Positions 47,105 through 57,600 of a stretch of DNA of 64,000 bases are shown here, in pieces. The position numbers and the translations under genes are program-made. The notes below the pieces were generated by a model. That model did no database searches, was not told where the DNA came from, and worked only from the letters and a program-made list of their open reading frames with translations. Numbering within the stretch: the first letter of the stretch is position 1; every line of letters begins with the position of its first letter. Origin of the DNA: Mycobacterium colombiense CECT 3035. Its GTDB lineage: Bacteria; Actinomycetota; Actinomycetes; Mycobacteriales; Mycobacteriaceae. Location: contig NZ_CP020821.1 in assembly GCF_002105755.1 (NCBI RefSeq), forward strand, positions 2,790,001 through 2,854,000, in the 5' to 3' direction.

Positions 47105-47716
47105 GTGCCTCAGCTCACGGACGCGGACCACACCGGCAGCCGAAGCCGTAGGCGAGGTGAGGTTCTCGAGCGTGCCCTCTACGAGGCGACCCTGGCCGAG
47201 CTGACCGAGGTCGGTTACGGCGGCCTGACCATGGAGGGGATCGCGGCCCGGGCCCACACCGGCAAAGCGGCGCTCTACCGGCGCTGGGACACCAAGTGCG
47301 AGCTGGTGCACGCCGCTTTGGTTTTCGCGCTGCCGCCGCTGCCCGAGCTGCGTTCCGGCCGCTCGGCCCGAGAGAACCTGCTGGCGATGTTCACCGCCCA
47401 GCGTGACCTGCTGGCCGGAAAGACCGGCTTCCCGGGCCTGGACGTCGTCCATCAGCTGTTGCACGAACCCGAGATGCGGGCCATCTTCGCCGACGCGGTG
47501 GTGCGGCCAAGGATGGCCATCGTGGAATCGATCCTGCAGGCCGCCATCGCGGACGGCGACCTCGACCCGAAGGTCGTCACGCCGCTCACCGCCCGCATTG
47601 GCTCGGCCCTGATCAACCAGCATTTCGTGCTGAACGGGTCGCCGCCGAACCGGCGCGACCTGGCGCTGATCGTCGACACCGTGATCCCGCCGCGGGCGGC
47701 GCGGGCCGCCGACTGA
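47105..47716 (+). CDS. TetR-family transcriptional regulator (Rv1167c-like)
   Basis: A 203-residue regulator. The helix-turn-helix covers about residues 18-62 ([20 protein letters not shown], with [20 protein letters not shown]). The C-terminal domain is a TetR_C-type helical bundle ([19 protein letters not shown] onward). It is divergent from mshB across 96 bp and convergent with lpqW. The position matches Rv1167c, except that the PE11/PPE17 genes I recall between it and mshB in H37Rv are absent. Targets are unknown. Confidence 0.87.
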   Translation: MPQLTDADHTGSRSRRRGEVLERALYEATLAELTEVGYGGLTMEGIAARAHTGKAALYRRWDTKCELVHAALVFALPPLPELRSGRSARENLLAMFTAQRDLLAGKTGFPGLDVVHQLLHEPEMRAIFADAVVRPRMAIVESILQAAIADGDLDPKVVTPLTARIGSALINQHFVLNGSPPNRRDLALIVDTVIPPRAARAAD

Positions 47717-47725
47717 CGGCGCGCG

Positions 47726-49623
47726 TTACGGCCCGGTCTTGACCCACTGGCCGGCGTCGCCGACGATGCCCACCGGAACCGCGCCGGACAAGCTGACGTT
47801 CTGCACGCTCGGGCCGGCGGCGACGATCGTGGTGTCCTGCAGGATCGGCAGCACGGTGGACATGTTCCACAGCCGCGGCTCGACCGCGGTGATCACGTCG
47901 TTGATGTTCTTGGTGCCGTTGAGGGCCGCGTCGATGTTCGACTGGATGCTGCGATCGCAGATCCCGGTCAGGTTCGACGGCGCCTGCACCAGGGCGTTGG
48001 GATCGGCGGGGCGGCTGGGCGGTGGCGTCGTGGTCGGAGTCGTCGACGTGGCGGCCGGGCTGGTGGACGGCGTCGGACCGGCGGAGGTGGTGGGCGCCGG
48101 CGCCGGCGCGTTGGAGATCGGCACCTGGGTCGATTCCAGTGCGCGACAGCCGTATCGGGACGCGAGCCGGGCCGCCAGGTTTCCGCCGGCCTGATGCCAG
48201 CCGACGATCGCGTCCACCCGGTTGTCGTTCAGCGCGTCGTGGTACAGGGTGACCGGGTCCAACGCCAGCACGGTCGCCGCGATGCCGACGTTGCGCAACC
48301 GGTCGGCGGCGGTGTTGGCGACCGCTACCGAGGTCGGGTCGTTCGCCGCCACCCCGATCACCAGCGAAAGTTGTTGGCCGTCCTTGCTGATCCGGCCGCG
48401 GATCACCTCGGGCGGCCCGGTGTTCGGCGGGGTCGGCGCCGGCGGGGCCCCCGAGGGCGAAGCGTTGGGTTCGACCTTGTATCCGGCGCCCTCCAGCAAC
48501 GCCAGCGCGGCCGGCGTCGTCATCGCCGGGGCGCGGTCGGCTCGTATCCGGGGTCGCTCGGCGCGCGGATCTGGGCCTGGTCCAGGGTGACGGTGTTGTC
48601 GCTGCCCGCGCCCACGGCGGCGAGCAGGTCGACGTCGAGCAGCCCCAGGATCGCCTTCCGCACCTGCGTGTCAGCCAGTTTGGCCTCGTTGGCCCGCAGC
48701 GTGAGCTGCATGACCCGCGGCGTCACGATCCGGGCCGTCCGGACGTCGGGGATGGCGGACAGCTGCGCGAAGGCCGCCGAGCCGCCATGCACCTGGGCCA
48801 CCTGGGTGTCGCCGTTGCGCACGGAATCGGCCAGCGCGGCCGGCGCACCGGCGCGCCGGAAGAGAATGAGCGCGGGTTTGGCGGGCGACCCCCAGTAGCG
48901 GTCATTGCGCGCCACCAGGATCTCGTCGCGCTGCGGGTCGATGCTCTCCACGCGGAACTGCCCGCCGGTGACCGGCATCGCCCGGGCCAGGCCGGCCGCG
49001 AAGCCTCCGGGCACGTCCTTGACGATGTGCGCCGGAAGGATGTTGCTGAACAACTCTTTCCACGACGGATACGGTTCGGCGAAGGTGACCACCGCCTGCT
49101 TGCCGCCCTCCAGGGACTGCACGCCGGTGATGAGGTCATACCCGGCCGGGTCGACGACCCCGGGCTGGCTGACCATCTGGTGCCACAGGTACCAGAAGTC
49201 GTCGGCGGCGATCGGCGCGTTGTCCGTCCACTGCGCCTCGGGCCGGATCTTGTAGGTCACCGTGAACGGGTTCTGGCTGGTCACCTCGGCCGACACCAAC
49301 AGGGTGGGGTCCATCTCCCAGCGTGAGCCGGTCGGCGCGTTGGGGTCGGGCACCGGCCGGAAGGCGCTGGGCAGCACCAGCGCGCTGATCGCGGCGTTCA
49401 CCGGCGACAGGTCGGACAGCAGGTGCGGGTTGAAGCCGGCGCCGATCGAGTCGATGCCCATGATGATCTCGCTGACCCGGGGCGGCGGCGGCACCGAGTT
49501 GTGCGGCGTATCGGTGCTCTGCGGCGCCGGCGGCGGGTTGACCGTGCAGGCCGACAGGACGAATCCGACCGACGAGACCAGGCCGGCGAGCACCATGAAC
49601 AAGCGGCGGACGCGTCTCGGCAC
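47726..49623 (-). pseudogene. lpqW: Lipoprotein LpqW, frame-broken
   Basis: LpqW resembles peptide-binding (SBP_bac_5) lipoproteins and directs the branch point between polar PIMs and lipomannan/LAM. Here two frames cover it. The first (48520-49623) has a signal peptide ending LSACTV, whose Cys26 is the lipidation site, and [20 protein letters not shown]. The second (47726-48523) runs from [20 protein letters not shown] to [14 protein letters not shown]. Joined they give about 632 residues, close to the 635 I recall for Rv1166. One missing base in the four-G run at 48528-48531 (plus strand) would restore TAPPAMTTP. The halves overlap as ATGA, so re-initiation is conceivable. The longer upstream GTG at 49668 is an alternative start. 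Confidence 0.85.
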
Positions 49624-49674
49624 GCTGATCAGGGTATCGAGCAGCTGCACAGCAGCCCGTCCGACCACCCGGTG

Positions 49675-51564
49675 CTAACCCCGGGCCTTGGCGCGCGACC
49701 GGCTGCGGGCCCGGGAGGTGGCGTCCAACTCGACCTTGCGCACCCGGACGATCTCCGGGGTCACCTCGACGCATTCGTCTTGCGCGCAGAATTCCATGGC
49801 CTGCTCGAGATCGAGCTCGAGCGGCCTGGCCAGCGTCTCGATGACGTCGGCGGTCGACGACCGCATGTTGGTCAGCTTCTTCTCGCGCGTGACGTTGATG
49901 TCGAGATCCTCTGCGCGCGGGTTGATTCCGACGACCATGCCCTCGTAGGTGTCCTGGCCGGGTTCGACGAAGAACTGACCCCGGTCGGCGAGCTGGATCA
50001 TGGCGAACGGCGTGATGGTGCCGGCGCGGTCGGACACCAGCGACCCGGTGTGGCGGGCCCGGATCTCCCCCGCCCACGGCCGGTAGCCGTCGAACACGGC
50101 GTTGGCGATGCCGGTGCCGCGGGTCAGGGTGAGGAAGTCGGTGCGGAAGCCGATCAGGCCGCGGCTGGGCACGATGAAGTCCATCCGGACCCAGCCCGCC
50201 GCGTGGTTGGTCATCTCTTCCATCCGGCCCTTGCGGGCGGCCATCAGCTGGGTGATCGCGCCGACGAACTCCTCGGGGCAGTCGATGGTCATCGCCTCGA
50301 AGGGCTCGTGCAGCTTGCCGTCGATCGTCTGCGTGACCACCTGCGGCTTGCCGACCGTGAGTTCGAAACCCTCGCGGCGCATCTGCTCGACGAGCACCGC
50401 CAGCGCGAGTTCGCCGCGGCCCTGCACCTCCCAGGCGTCGGGCCGGTCGATGTCGACGACCTTGATGGAGACGTTGCCGACGAGTTCGGCGTCGAGCCGC
50501 GACTTCACCATGCGCGCGGTCAACTTGTGGCCCTTCACCTTGCCCGCCAGCGGCGAGGTGTTCGTGCCGATGGTCACCGAGATGGCGGGCTCGTCGACGG
50601 TGATGCGCGGCAGCGCGTGCGCGTGGTCCGGGTCGGCCAGCGTGTCGCCGATCATGATCTCCGGAATGCCCGCGACGGCGACGATGTCGCCGGCGATCGC
50701 CTCGTCGGTGGGCGTGCGTTCCACGCCCTCGGTGACCAGCAGTTCGGTGATCTTCGCGTTTGTGATGACGGGATGCCCGTCCACCTCGCGCATCCAGGCG
50801 ACCTGCTGGCCCTTGCGGATCCGGCCCTTGTAGATGCGGATCAGCGCAAGCCGTCCCAGGAAGGCCGACGCGTCGAGGTTGGTGACCAGCGCCTGCAGCG
50901 GCGCCTCGGGATCGCCCTGCGGCGGCGGGATGTGCTCGAGCAGCACATCGAACAGCGGATCGAGGTTGTCGCCCGCGGGATTCTCGCCGTTGGCCGGTTC
51001 CGTCGTGCTGGCGATGCCCGCCCGCCCCGAGGCGTACAGCGTCGGCAGGTCGAGGGCGGCCTCGGCAGCCTTCTGCGCTTCCTCGTCGAGGTCCGATGCG
51101 ACGTCGAGCAGCAGGTCGTGGCTCTCCGAGACCACCTCGGAGATCCGCGCGTCCGGCCGGTCGGTCTTGTTGACCACCAGAATCACCGGAAGGTGGGCGG
51201 CCAGCGCCTTGCGCAGCACGAAACGGGTCTGCGGCAGCGGGCCCTCGGAGGCGTCGACCAGCAGCAGCACCCCGTCGACCATGGACAGGCCGCGCTCCAC
51301 CTCGCCGCCGAAGTCGGCGTGGCCCGGGGTGTCGATGACATTGATGACGGTCGTCGTTCCGTCCGCATTCTTGCGATGCACGGCCGTGTTCTTGGCCAGG
51401 ATCGTGATGCCCTTTTCCTTCTCCAGGTCCCCGGAGTCCATCAGGCGCTCGACCGCGTCGTCACCGCGGTGGTGCAGCGCGCCCGACTGCCGCAGCATCG
51501 CGTCAACCAGGGTGGTTTTTCCGTGGTCGACGTGGGCGACGATGGCGACGTTACGAAATAGCAC
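49675..51564 (-). CDS. typA: Ribosome-associated GTPase TypA/BipA
   Basis: A 629-residue translational GTPase. G1 is AHVDHGKTTL near residue 10, G3 is DTPGHADFGG, and G4 is NKTD. The EF-G-like domains and the BipA-specific C-terminal domain follow (GYRPWAGEIRARHTGSLVSD, VDPGQDTYEGM-like VEPGQDTYEG). It acts in 50S assembly and in stress or cold adaptation. The C-terminal tail is basic (RARSRSRAKARG). The length matches Rv1165. It starts with GTG at 51564, downstream of narI on the same strand across an 82-bp gap that can form alternative hairpins. Confidence 0.93.
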   Translation of the reverse strand: MLFRNVAIVAHVDHGKTTLVDAMLRQSGALHHRGDDAVERLMDSGDLEKEKGITILAKNTAVHRKNADGTTTVINVIDTPGHADFGGEVERGLSMVDGVLLLVDASEGPLPQTRFVLRKALAAHLPVILVVNKTDRPDARISEVVSESHDLLLDVASDLDEEAQKAAEAALDLPTLYASGRAGIASTTEPANGENPAGDNLDPLFDVLLEHIPPPQGDPEAPLQALVTNLDASAFLGRLALIRIYKGRIRKGQQVAWMREVDGHPVITNAKITELLVTEGVERTPTDEAIAGDIVAVAGIPEIMIGDTLADPDHAHALPRITVDEPAISVTIGTNTSPLAGKVKGHKLTARMVKSRLDAELVGNVSIKVVDIDRPDAWEVQGRGELALAVLVEQMRREGFELTVGKPQVVTQTIDGKLHEPFEAMTIDCPEEFVGAITQLMAARKGRMEEMTNHAAGWVRMDFIVPSRGLIGFRTDFLTLTRGTGIANAVFDGYRPWAGEIRARHTGSLVSDRAGTITPFAMIQLADRGQFFVEPGQDTYEGMVVGINPRAEDLDINVTREKKLTNMRSSTADVIETLARPLELDLEQAMEFCAQDECVEVTPEIVRVRKVELDATSRARSRSRAKARG

Positions 51565-51603
51565 GTCGGTGATTGTGGCAGCGGGGGCCTGTCAAAGCGA
51601 ACT

Positions 51604-51653
51604 GGCTACCGAACCGGCTGGTAGCCGCGCGCCCCGCGCCCGTCGGCTACCAG
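51604..51653 (-). promoter_or_regulatory. Mutually exclusive hairpins between narI and typA
   Basis: In the minus-strand RNA three arms follow each other: CTGGTAGCC (51653-51645), GGCTACCAG (51626-51618) and GGTAGCC (51610-51604). The middle arm can pair with either the first (9 bp, 18-nt GC-rich loop) or the third (7 bp, 9-nt loop). The first arm includes the narI stop codon. This could be a terminator, an attenuator for read-through into typA, or an RNA processing site. A TTGACA lies just downstream (51588-51593, minus strand), with no good -10. Confidence 0.5.
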
Positions 51654-52378
51654 CCCCGCCGGCGCGGCGCCGTCCCGACCAGTTGGCCCTTACCGGCCGC
51701 CTCGCGGCTGCGGTAGACGATGTAGGGCCTGAACAGGTAGACAACCGGTGCGCTGAACACGTGCACCAGCCGGGTGAAGGGCCACAGCGTGAACAACACC
51801 ATGCCGATCAGGGCGTGCAGCTGGTAGTCCAGCGGTGCGTTGATCATCACCTCGCCGTGCGGCTGGAATATCCAGATCCGGCGGAACCACAGGCCCACCG
51901 TGTAGCGGTAGTGGAACTCGCCGCCGTGCGGGCCGGTGCCGATCAGGTCGCAATACAGGCCCACCACGATCGCCAGCAGCAGCACCACGTACATCACCTT
52001 GTCGCTGCGGCTGGTGGCGATGTTCACCGCCGGGCGGGTGAACCGCCGGTAGATCAGCAACCCGATGCCGATCAGCGTCGCGATGCCGGCCGCCGACCCC
52101 GCGATGACCGCCTGCAGGTGGTAGACGTGGTCGCTCATCTTCAGCATGTGGGTCACCCGGGGCGGGACGAACAGCCCCATCACGTGTCCGGCGAACACCG
52201 CCAGGATGCCGAAATGGAAGATGGGGCTGGCGATGCTCAGCAGTCGCGACTCGTAGATCTGCGACGAGCGTGAGGTCCAGCCGAACTTGTCGTAGCGGTA
52301 GCGCCACCAGGTGCCCACGATCAGCACCGACAGCGTGACGTAGGGCGCGATGTCCCAGAACAGGACGTTGCTAAACAC
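51647..52378 (-). CDS. narI: Respiratory nitrate reductase gamma subunit NarI
   Basis: A 243-residue membrane cytochrome b with five predicted helices. It takes electrons from menaquinol and passes them to NarH. Haem-ligand histidines are in GHVMGLFVPP, in VYHLQAVIAGSAAG and in the C-terminal half (DYQLHALIGMVLFTLWPFTR, with HVF). It starts at GTG 52378, overlapping the narJ stop by 8 nt. The last gene of narGHJI. Confidence 0.92.
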   Translation of the reverse strand: MFSNVLFWDIAPYVTLSVLIVGTWWRYRYDKFGWTSRSSQIYESRLLSIASPIFHFGILAVFAGHVMGLFVPPRVTHMLKMSDHVYHLQAVIAGSAAGIATLIGIGLLIYRRFTRPAVNIATSRSDKVMYVVLLLAIVVGLYCDLIGTGPHGGEFHYRYTVGLWFRRIWIFQPHGEVMINAPLDYQLHALIGMVLFTLWPFTRLVHVFSAPVVYLFRPYIVYRSREAAGKGQLVGTAPRRRGW

Positions 52379-53039
52379 TTGGCGTTCCTTTCCGGGGTGG
52401 CACGGTCAGGGTAAACGGTTGCAGCCCAACGGCTTCCGCCGGCGGCCCGGCTTCCGCCAGCCGCTCGGCGCGGCGGACTTCCTGATCGGTTGCGGCGGGC
52501 AGGGTCTCGCAGACCGCCGCGACCGTCGGCTCATACGGCGACTTTGCCTCGGCCAGGGCGCCGCGCAGCACGTCGATGGGCACGCGGTGCCGCTCGAGCA
52601 GTCGCCGACCGACCTCGGGATCGACGGTGGCGGCGAACTCGAGCACCACCGTCAGGTGGTCGGGCGCCTCGCCGCCGGGCGGCGTTACACCCGCCTCCCG
52701 GTACGCGGTGGCGAACGCCAGCATCTCGCGGCCGCGGTTGCGGGTGTCCCCCGCTGTCCAGTAGGTCAGGTACATCGTGGCGCGCCGGCGCATGTCGAAC
52801 GTGGCGACGTAATCCATCGCCGCGGCCATCGGCTCGCGGGCGCGCAGCGCCGCGACCGTCTGCTGCAGCAGCGCCGCCGGCGGACCGCTGATGTGGGCGA
52901 GCAGCTCGTCGACCGCGTCCAGTCGCGCGGCCAACCCGTCGTCGGGGTAGGACAGCAACAGCGACGCCGCCTGCCACACCAGGCGGTCCTGCATCGCCCG
53001 GTTGGTGGAGCGCTCCCGCAGGGCCGAAAGCAGTTTCAT
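52371..53039 (-). CDS. narJ: Nitrate reductase assembly chaperone NarJ
   Basis: A 222-residue helical chaperone of the NarJ/TorD family. It binds apo-NarG and helps insert the molybdenum cofactor and the first Fe-S cluster. The helical core is recognisable at LVWQAASLLLSYPDDGLAAR and YVATFDMRRRATMYLTYWT. The C-terminus is Pro-rich. It overlaps narH by 4 nt (ATGA) and narI by 8 nt, so the stoichiometry of these subunits is set by coupled translation. Slightly longer than the H37Rv protein. Confidence 0.92.
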   Translation of the reverse strand: MKLLSALRERSTNRAMQDRLVWQAASLLLSYPDDGLAARLDAVDELLAHISGPPAALLQQTVAALRAREPMAAAMDYVATFDMRRRATMYLTYWTAGDTRNRGREMLAFATAYREAGVTPPGGEAPDHLTVVLEFAATVDPEVGRRLLERHRVPIDVLRGALAEAKSPYEPTVAAVCETLPAATDQEVRRAERLAEAGPPAEAVGLQPFTLTVPPRKGTPSV

Positions 53040-54649
53040 CGCTGCCGCCCCTCGGGAAACATCCCGGCGGGCGCCTGGCCGCCCTCCCAGTTGAGCAGGT
53101 TCACCCGACCGGACGGCCGCAGGTTGCCGGGATCGTCGCCGCGCTGTTGCAGGGTGTGGAAGGTCTCCACCGAGACCACCGGGTCCGACTCGTACATGCC
53201 GGGTCCGCCGTCACCCGTCAGCGAGCAGCCCATCTCCTCGAGATCGCGGGCCTGCGGAGCGAAGGCGGTCGGAATGACGTAGCGCTCTTCGTATTTCGCG
53301 ATCGCGAGCAGCCGGTACATCTCGTAGATCTCTTCTTCGGTCAGGCCCACCGAATGCGGGATGTGCGGCTGGGTCTCGCGGCCGAGGTTGATGTCGCGCA
53401 TGTAGGAACGCATCGCCGCCAGCCGCCGCAGCACGCCCTCGACCACGGCGGTGTCGCCGGCGGTGAACAGTTCGGCCAGATACTGCATCGGGATGCGCAG
53501 CGCGTCCAGCGCGCCGAACAGGTTGCCGAGGTCTTCCCCGTCGTGCCCGTCGCGGCTGACCGCGTCGACCACCGGCGACAGCGGCGGGATGTACCAAACC
53601 ATCGGCATGGTGCGGTATTCCGGGTGCAACGGCAGCGCCACCTTGTAGGTGTGGATCAGTGCGTACACCGGTGAACGCTGTGCGGCCTCGATCCACTCGT
53701 CCGGAATGCCCTCCGCCCGCGCACCGGCGATGACCTCTGGATCGTTGGGGTCCAGCAGGATCTCGCACTGCGCGGGATAGAGATCGGTCTCCTTCTCCAC
53801 CGACGCCGCCTCAAGCACCCGGTCGACGTCGTAGAACACCACACCCAGGTAGCGCAGCCGCCCCACGCAGGTCTCCGAGCAGATGGTCGGCAGGCCGACC
53901 TCCATCCGCGGATAGCACAGCGTGCACTTCTCGGCCTTGCCGGTCTTGTGGTTGAAATAGACCTTCTTGTAAGGACATCCGGACACACACATCCGCCAGC
54001 CGCGGCAGCGGTCCTGATCGACCAGCACGATGCCGTCCTCGCTGCGCTTGTACATCGCGCCGGACGGGCACGACGCCACGCAGGACGGGTTGAGGCAGTG
54101 CTCGCAGATGCGGGGCAGGTAGAACATGAAGGTTTCTTCGAGCGAGAGCTTGACCTCTTCGCTGACCTTCTTCAGGATCGGGTCCTCGGCCAGGATCTCC
54201 GGCGACCCGGCCAGGTTGTCGTCCCAGTTCGGCCCCCACGAAATCTTCATGGGCTCACCGGTTATCGCGCTCTTGGGCGCGGCCGTCGGGAAGGTGTCAC
54301 CCGCGGGTGCCGTGGTCAGGTTTTCGTAGTCGTAGGTCCAGGGCTCGTAGTAGTCGCCGATGAGCGGCAGCTTCGGATTGGCGAAGATCCGCAGCAGTTT
54401 GTGCAGGCGGCCGCCGTCGCGCAGCCGCAGCCGGCCCTTCTTGTCCCGGATCCAGCCGCCGCGCCACCGCTCCTGATCCTCGTAGGTGCGCGGATAGCCT
54501 TGCCCGGGACGGGTTTCGACGTTGTTGAACCAGACGTATTCGGTGCCGGGCCGATTGGTCCACGCTTGCTTGCAGGTCACCGAACAGGTGTGACAACCGA
54601 TGCATTTGTCGAGGTTCATCACCATCGCCAACTGCGCCATGACCTTCAT
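53036..54649 (-). CDS. narH: Respiratory nitrate reductase beta subunit NarH
   Basis: A 537-residue iron-sulfur protein. Four cluster motifs occur: CIGCHTCSVTC near residue 17, CEHCLNPSCVASCPSGAMYK, CRGWRMCVSGCPYKK (Trp replaces one Cys, as in the 3Fe-4S site of NarH), and CTLCYPRMEVG with the later CVGRLRY. It relays electrons from NarI haem to NarG. The ATG at 54649 has a GGGGG Shine-Dalgarno, 34 nt after the narG stop. The frame is intact and the length is near the family norm. Confidence 0.94.
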   Translation of the reverse strand: MKVMAQLAMVMNLDKCIGCHTCSVTCKQAWTNRPGTEYVWFNNVETRPGQGYPRTYEDQERWRGGWIRDKKGRLRLRDGGRLHKLLRIFANPKLPLIGDYYEPWTYDYENLTTAPAGDTFPTAAPKSAITGEPMKISWGPNWDDNLAGSPEILAEDPILKKVSEEVKLSLEETFMFYLPRICEHCLNPSCVASCPSGAMYKRSEDGIVLVDQDRCRGWRMCVSGCPYKKVYFNHKTGKAEKCTLCYPRMEVGLPTICSETCVGRLRYLGVVFYDVDRVLEAASVEKETDLYPAQCEILLDPNDPEVIAGARAEGIPDEWIEAAQRSPVYALIHTYKVALPLHPEYRTMPMVWYIPPLSPVVDAVSRDGHDGEDLGNLFGALDALRIPMQYLAELFTAGDTAVVEGVLRRLAAMRSYMRDINLGRETQPHIPHSVGLTEEEIYEMYRLLAIAKYEERYVIPTAFAPQARDLEEMGCSLTGDGGPGMYESDPVVSVETFHTLQQRGDDPGNLRPSGRVNLLNWEGGQAPAGMFPEGRQR

Positions 54650-54683
54650 CGCGGTCCCCCCTTTCGCGCCGTGTCGGTGCGCA

Positions 54684-57600
54684 TCAGTACTGCACCTCCT
54701 GGCTGCGACGACGCACGACGGTCACCTCGTCGCGCTGGTTACCGGTCGGCCCCAGATAGTTGAACGCGAACGCGTGCTGGCCGTAGCCGCCGGCCAGGTG
54801 GCTGGGCTTGATGCGCACCCGGGTCAGCGCGTTGTGGTTACCACCGCGCTTGTTGTTGGTTTCGGAGCGCGGCGTGTCCACGGTGCGCTCCTGGACGTGG
54901 TAGACGAAGACCACGCCGTCGGGCATCCGGTGGCTGACGATCGCCCGGCACACGTAGATGCCGTTGACGTTCACCGCCTCGACCCAATCATTATCGCGCA
55001 CTTGAATTTTCGCCGCATCACCCGGACTCATCCACATCGTCGGTCCACCGCGGGACAGCGAGAGCATGTACAGGTTGTCCTGGTAGGTGGAGTGGAACGA
55101 CCACTTCGAGTGCGGCGTCAGGTAGCGGACGGTCAGCCCGATCCCACCGTTACCGTCCGGGGTCGGGCCCAGCTGTGGCTGGCCGAACAGGCGCGCCATG
55201 TCCAGCGGCGGCCGGAACACCGGCAGGTGCTCGCCGAGCTCCTCGACCCAGTCGTGTGCGAGATAGAAGTGCATGCGCCCGGTGAGGGTGTGGAACGGCT
55301 TGAGGTTCTCGATGTTGATGGTGAACGGCGCGTAGCGCCGGCCGCCCGTTTCGCTGCCCGACCATTCGGGGCTGGTGACGACGGGGACGGGCCGCGCCTG
55401 GGTGTCGGCGTAGCTGATGCGCTTGTCCTCGCTGCCCTCGGCCAGATGCACCAGCCGCTGACCGGTGCGCTTCTCCAGTTCGTGGAAGCCCTCGACGGCC
55501 AACCGCCCGTTGGTGGTGCCGGACAGCAGCAGCAGCACGTCGGCCATTCGAGACGCGGTGGTGATGGCCGGGCGACCCGCTGCCACACCGGATTTCAGCA
55601 CCCCGAACTTGGCGGCGAGCTCCTCGACCTCCCGGAAGGGGTGCACCGTGATGCCTTTGGTAGTCAGGCCGAATTTGTCGACCAGCGGACCCAGCGTCAG
55701 CCACTTGTCGTAGACGGCGGTGTAGTCGCGCTCCACCACGGTGAGCTTGCCCATCGTCCGCCCCGGCACCGGAGTCCCTCCCGAATGCAACCAATCCTGT
55801 TCGGTGCCATCGGGATAGGCCATCGCGTCCGGGGTGTCGTGCTGCAGCGCGGTGAGCACCACGTCGGTGCGGGTGCCCAGGTGATCCTTGGCCATGGCGC
55901 TGAAGGCGCGGGCGACGGCACCGAAAGCGTCGAAGTCCGAACGGGTTTCCCACGGCGGATCGGTCGCGGCGCTGAAGGCATGCACGTACGGGTGCATGTC
56001 GGTGCTGGAGATGTCGGCCTTCTCGTACCAGGTCGCGGCCGGCAGCACGATGTCGGACACCAGCGTCGTCGAGGTCATCCGGAAGTCGATCGACATCATC
56101 AAGTCGAGCTTGCCCTCGGGGATGTCCCCCTCGCAGGTCACGTCGGTGGGCCGGACCCCGTCCTCCGGCGGCAGCGCCGAAGCGTTGGAATCGGTGCCCA
56201 GCAGATGGCGCAGGAAGTACTCGCCGCCCTTGCCCGACGAGCCGATCAGGTTGGCGCGCCACACGGTAAGCACCCGTGGCCAATTCACCGGATTGTCGGG
56301 ATCGGTCACGGCGAGCTTCAGCTTGCGCTGGCCGAGCTGTTCGGCCACGTACTCGGCGACGTCGCGGTCCGCGGCGCGCGCCTCGTCGGCGACGTCCAGG
56401 CTGGACCGGTCGAACTGGGGGTAATACGGGCTCCACCCCATGGCCACCGAGGACGCCAGCAGGTCCATGGTGTGCTTGCCCGCGAACCGGCCCCGGCCGA
56501 TCGGGCTGGCCAGCTTGTCCGCGCCGTACCCGTCGTAGCGCCATTGGTCGGTGTGGGCGTACCAGTACGAGGCACCGGGCACCTGCCGCGGTGGACGCAC
56601 CCAGTCGGTTGCCATCGACATCGTCTGGAACCCGGTGAGCGGGCGCACCTTTTCCTGGCCGACGTAGTGGGCCCAGCCGCCGCCGTTGCGGCCCATCGAT
56701 CCGGTGAGCATCAGCAGCGCGAGCACCGCGCGGTAGATCGCGTCGCTGTGGAACCAGTGGCAGATCCCGCCACCCATGATGATCATGGAGCGGCCACCGG
56801 ATTCCTCGGCGCTGCGCGCGAATTCCTTTGCCACCCGGATGGCCTGGGCGGCCGACACCCCGGTGATCGGCTCCTGCCACGCCGGGGTGTTCTGCTGGGT
56901 GGCGTCGTCGTAGCCGGTGGGCCACTGGCCGGGCAGGCCGGGCCGCGCCACGCCGTATTGGGCGAGCATAAGGTCGAAGACGGTGCACACCAGGTGCTTA
57001 CCGATGCGGCGGACCGGGACACCGCGCGCCACGGTGGTGCCCTCGCCGTCGACGGTGTCGAAGCTGGGCAGGTGGACCAGCGCGCTGGTGTCATCGCCGT
57101 CGCGGCGCACGCTGAGCGCCGGCGTCAGGTCACCGAGATCGAGATTCCATTTCCCGACGCCCGACTCGCCATACCGGAATCCCAGCGAACCGTGCGGCAC
57201 CGCAACCGAATCGGTGTTCTCGTCGAGCACCGCGGGCTTGAGCGCCGCGTTCTCCGAGCTCTTGAAGGCCTCCCCCAGGTCCGCCGCCGTGAGGTTCTTT
57301 CCCGGCACCAGCATGCCGCCGCGCTCTTCGAGCTTGATCAGGAACGGCAGGTCGGTATAGCGGCGCGCATAGTCGGTGAAGAACGGAACCTGCTTGCGCA
57401 CATAGCATTCCGAGAGGATGACGTGGCCCATCGCCATGGCCAGCGCCCCGTCGGTGCCTGCCGCGCAGGGCATCCATTCGTCGGCGAACTTGGTGTTGTC
57501 TGCGTAGTCAGGACTGACGGTCACCACCTTGGTGCCGCGGTAGCGCGCCTCGGCCATCCAGTGCGCGTCGGGGGTGCGGGTGATCGGGACGTTGGAGCCC

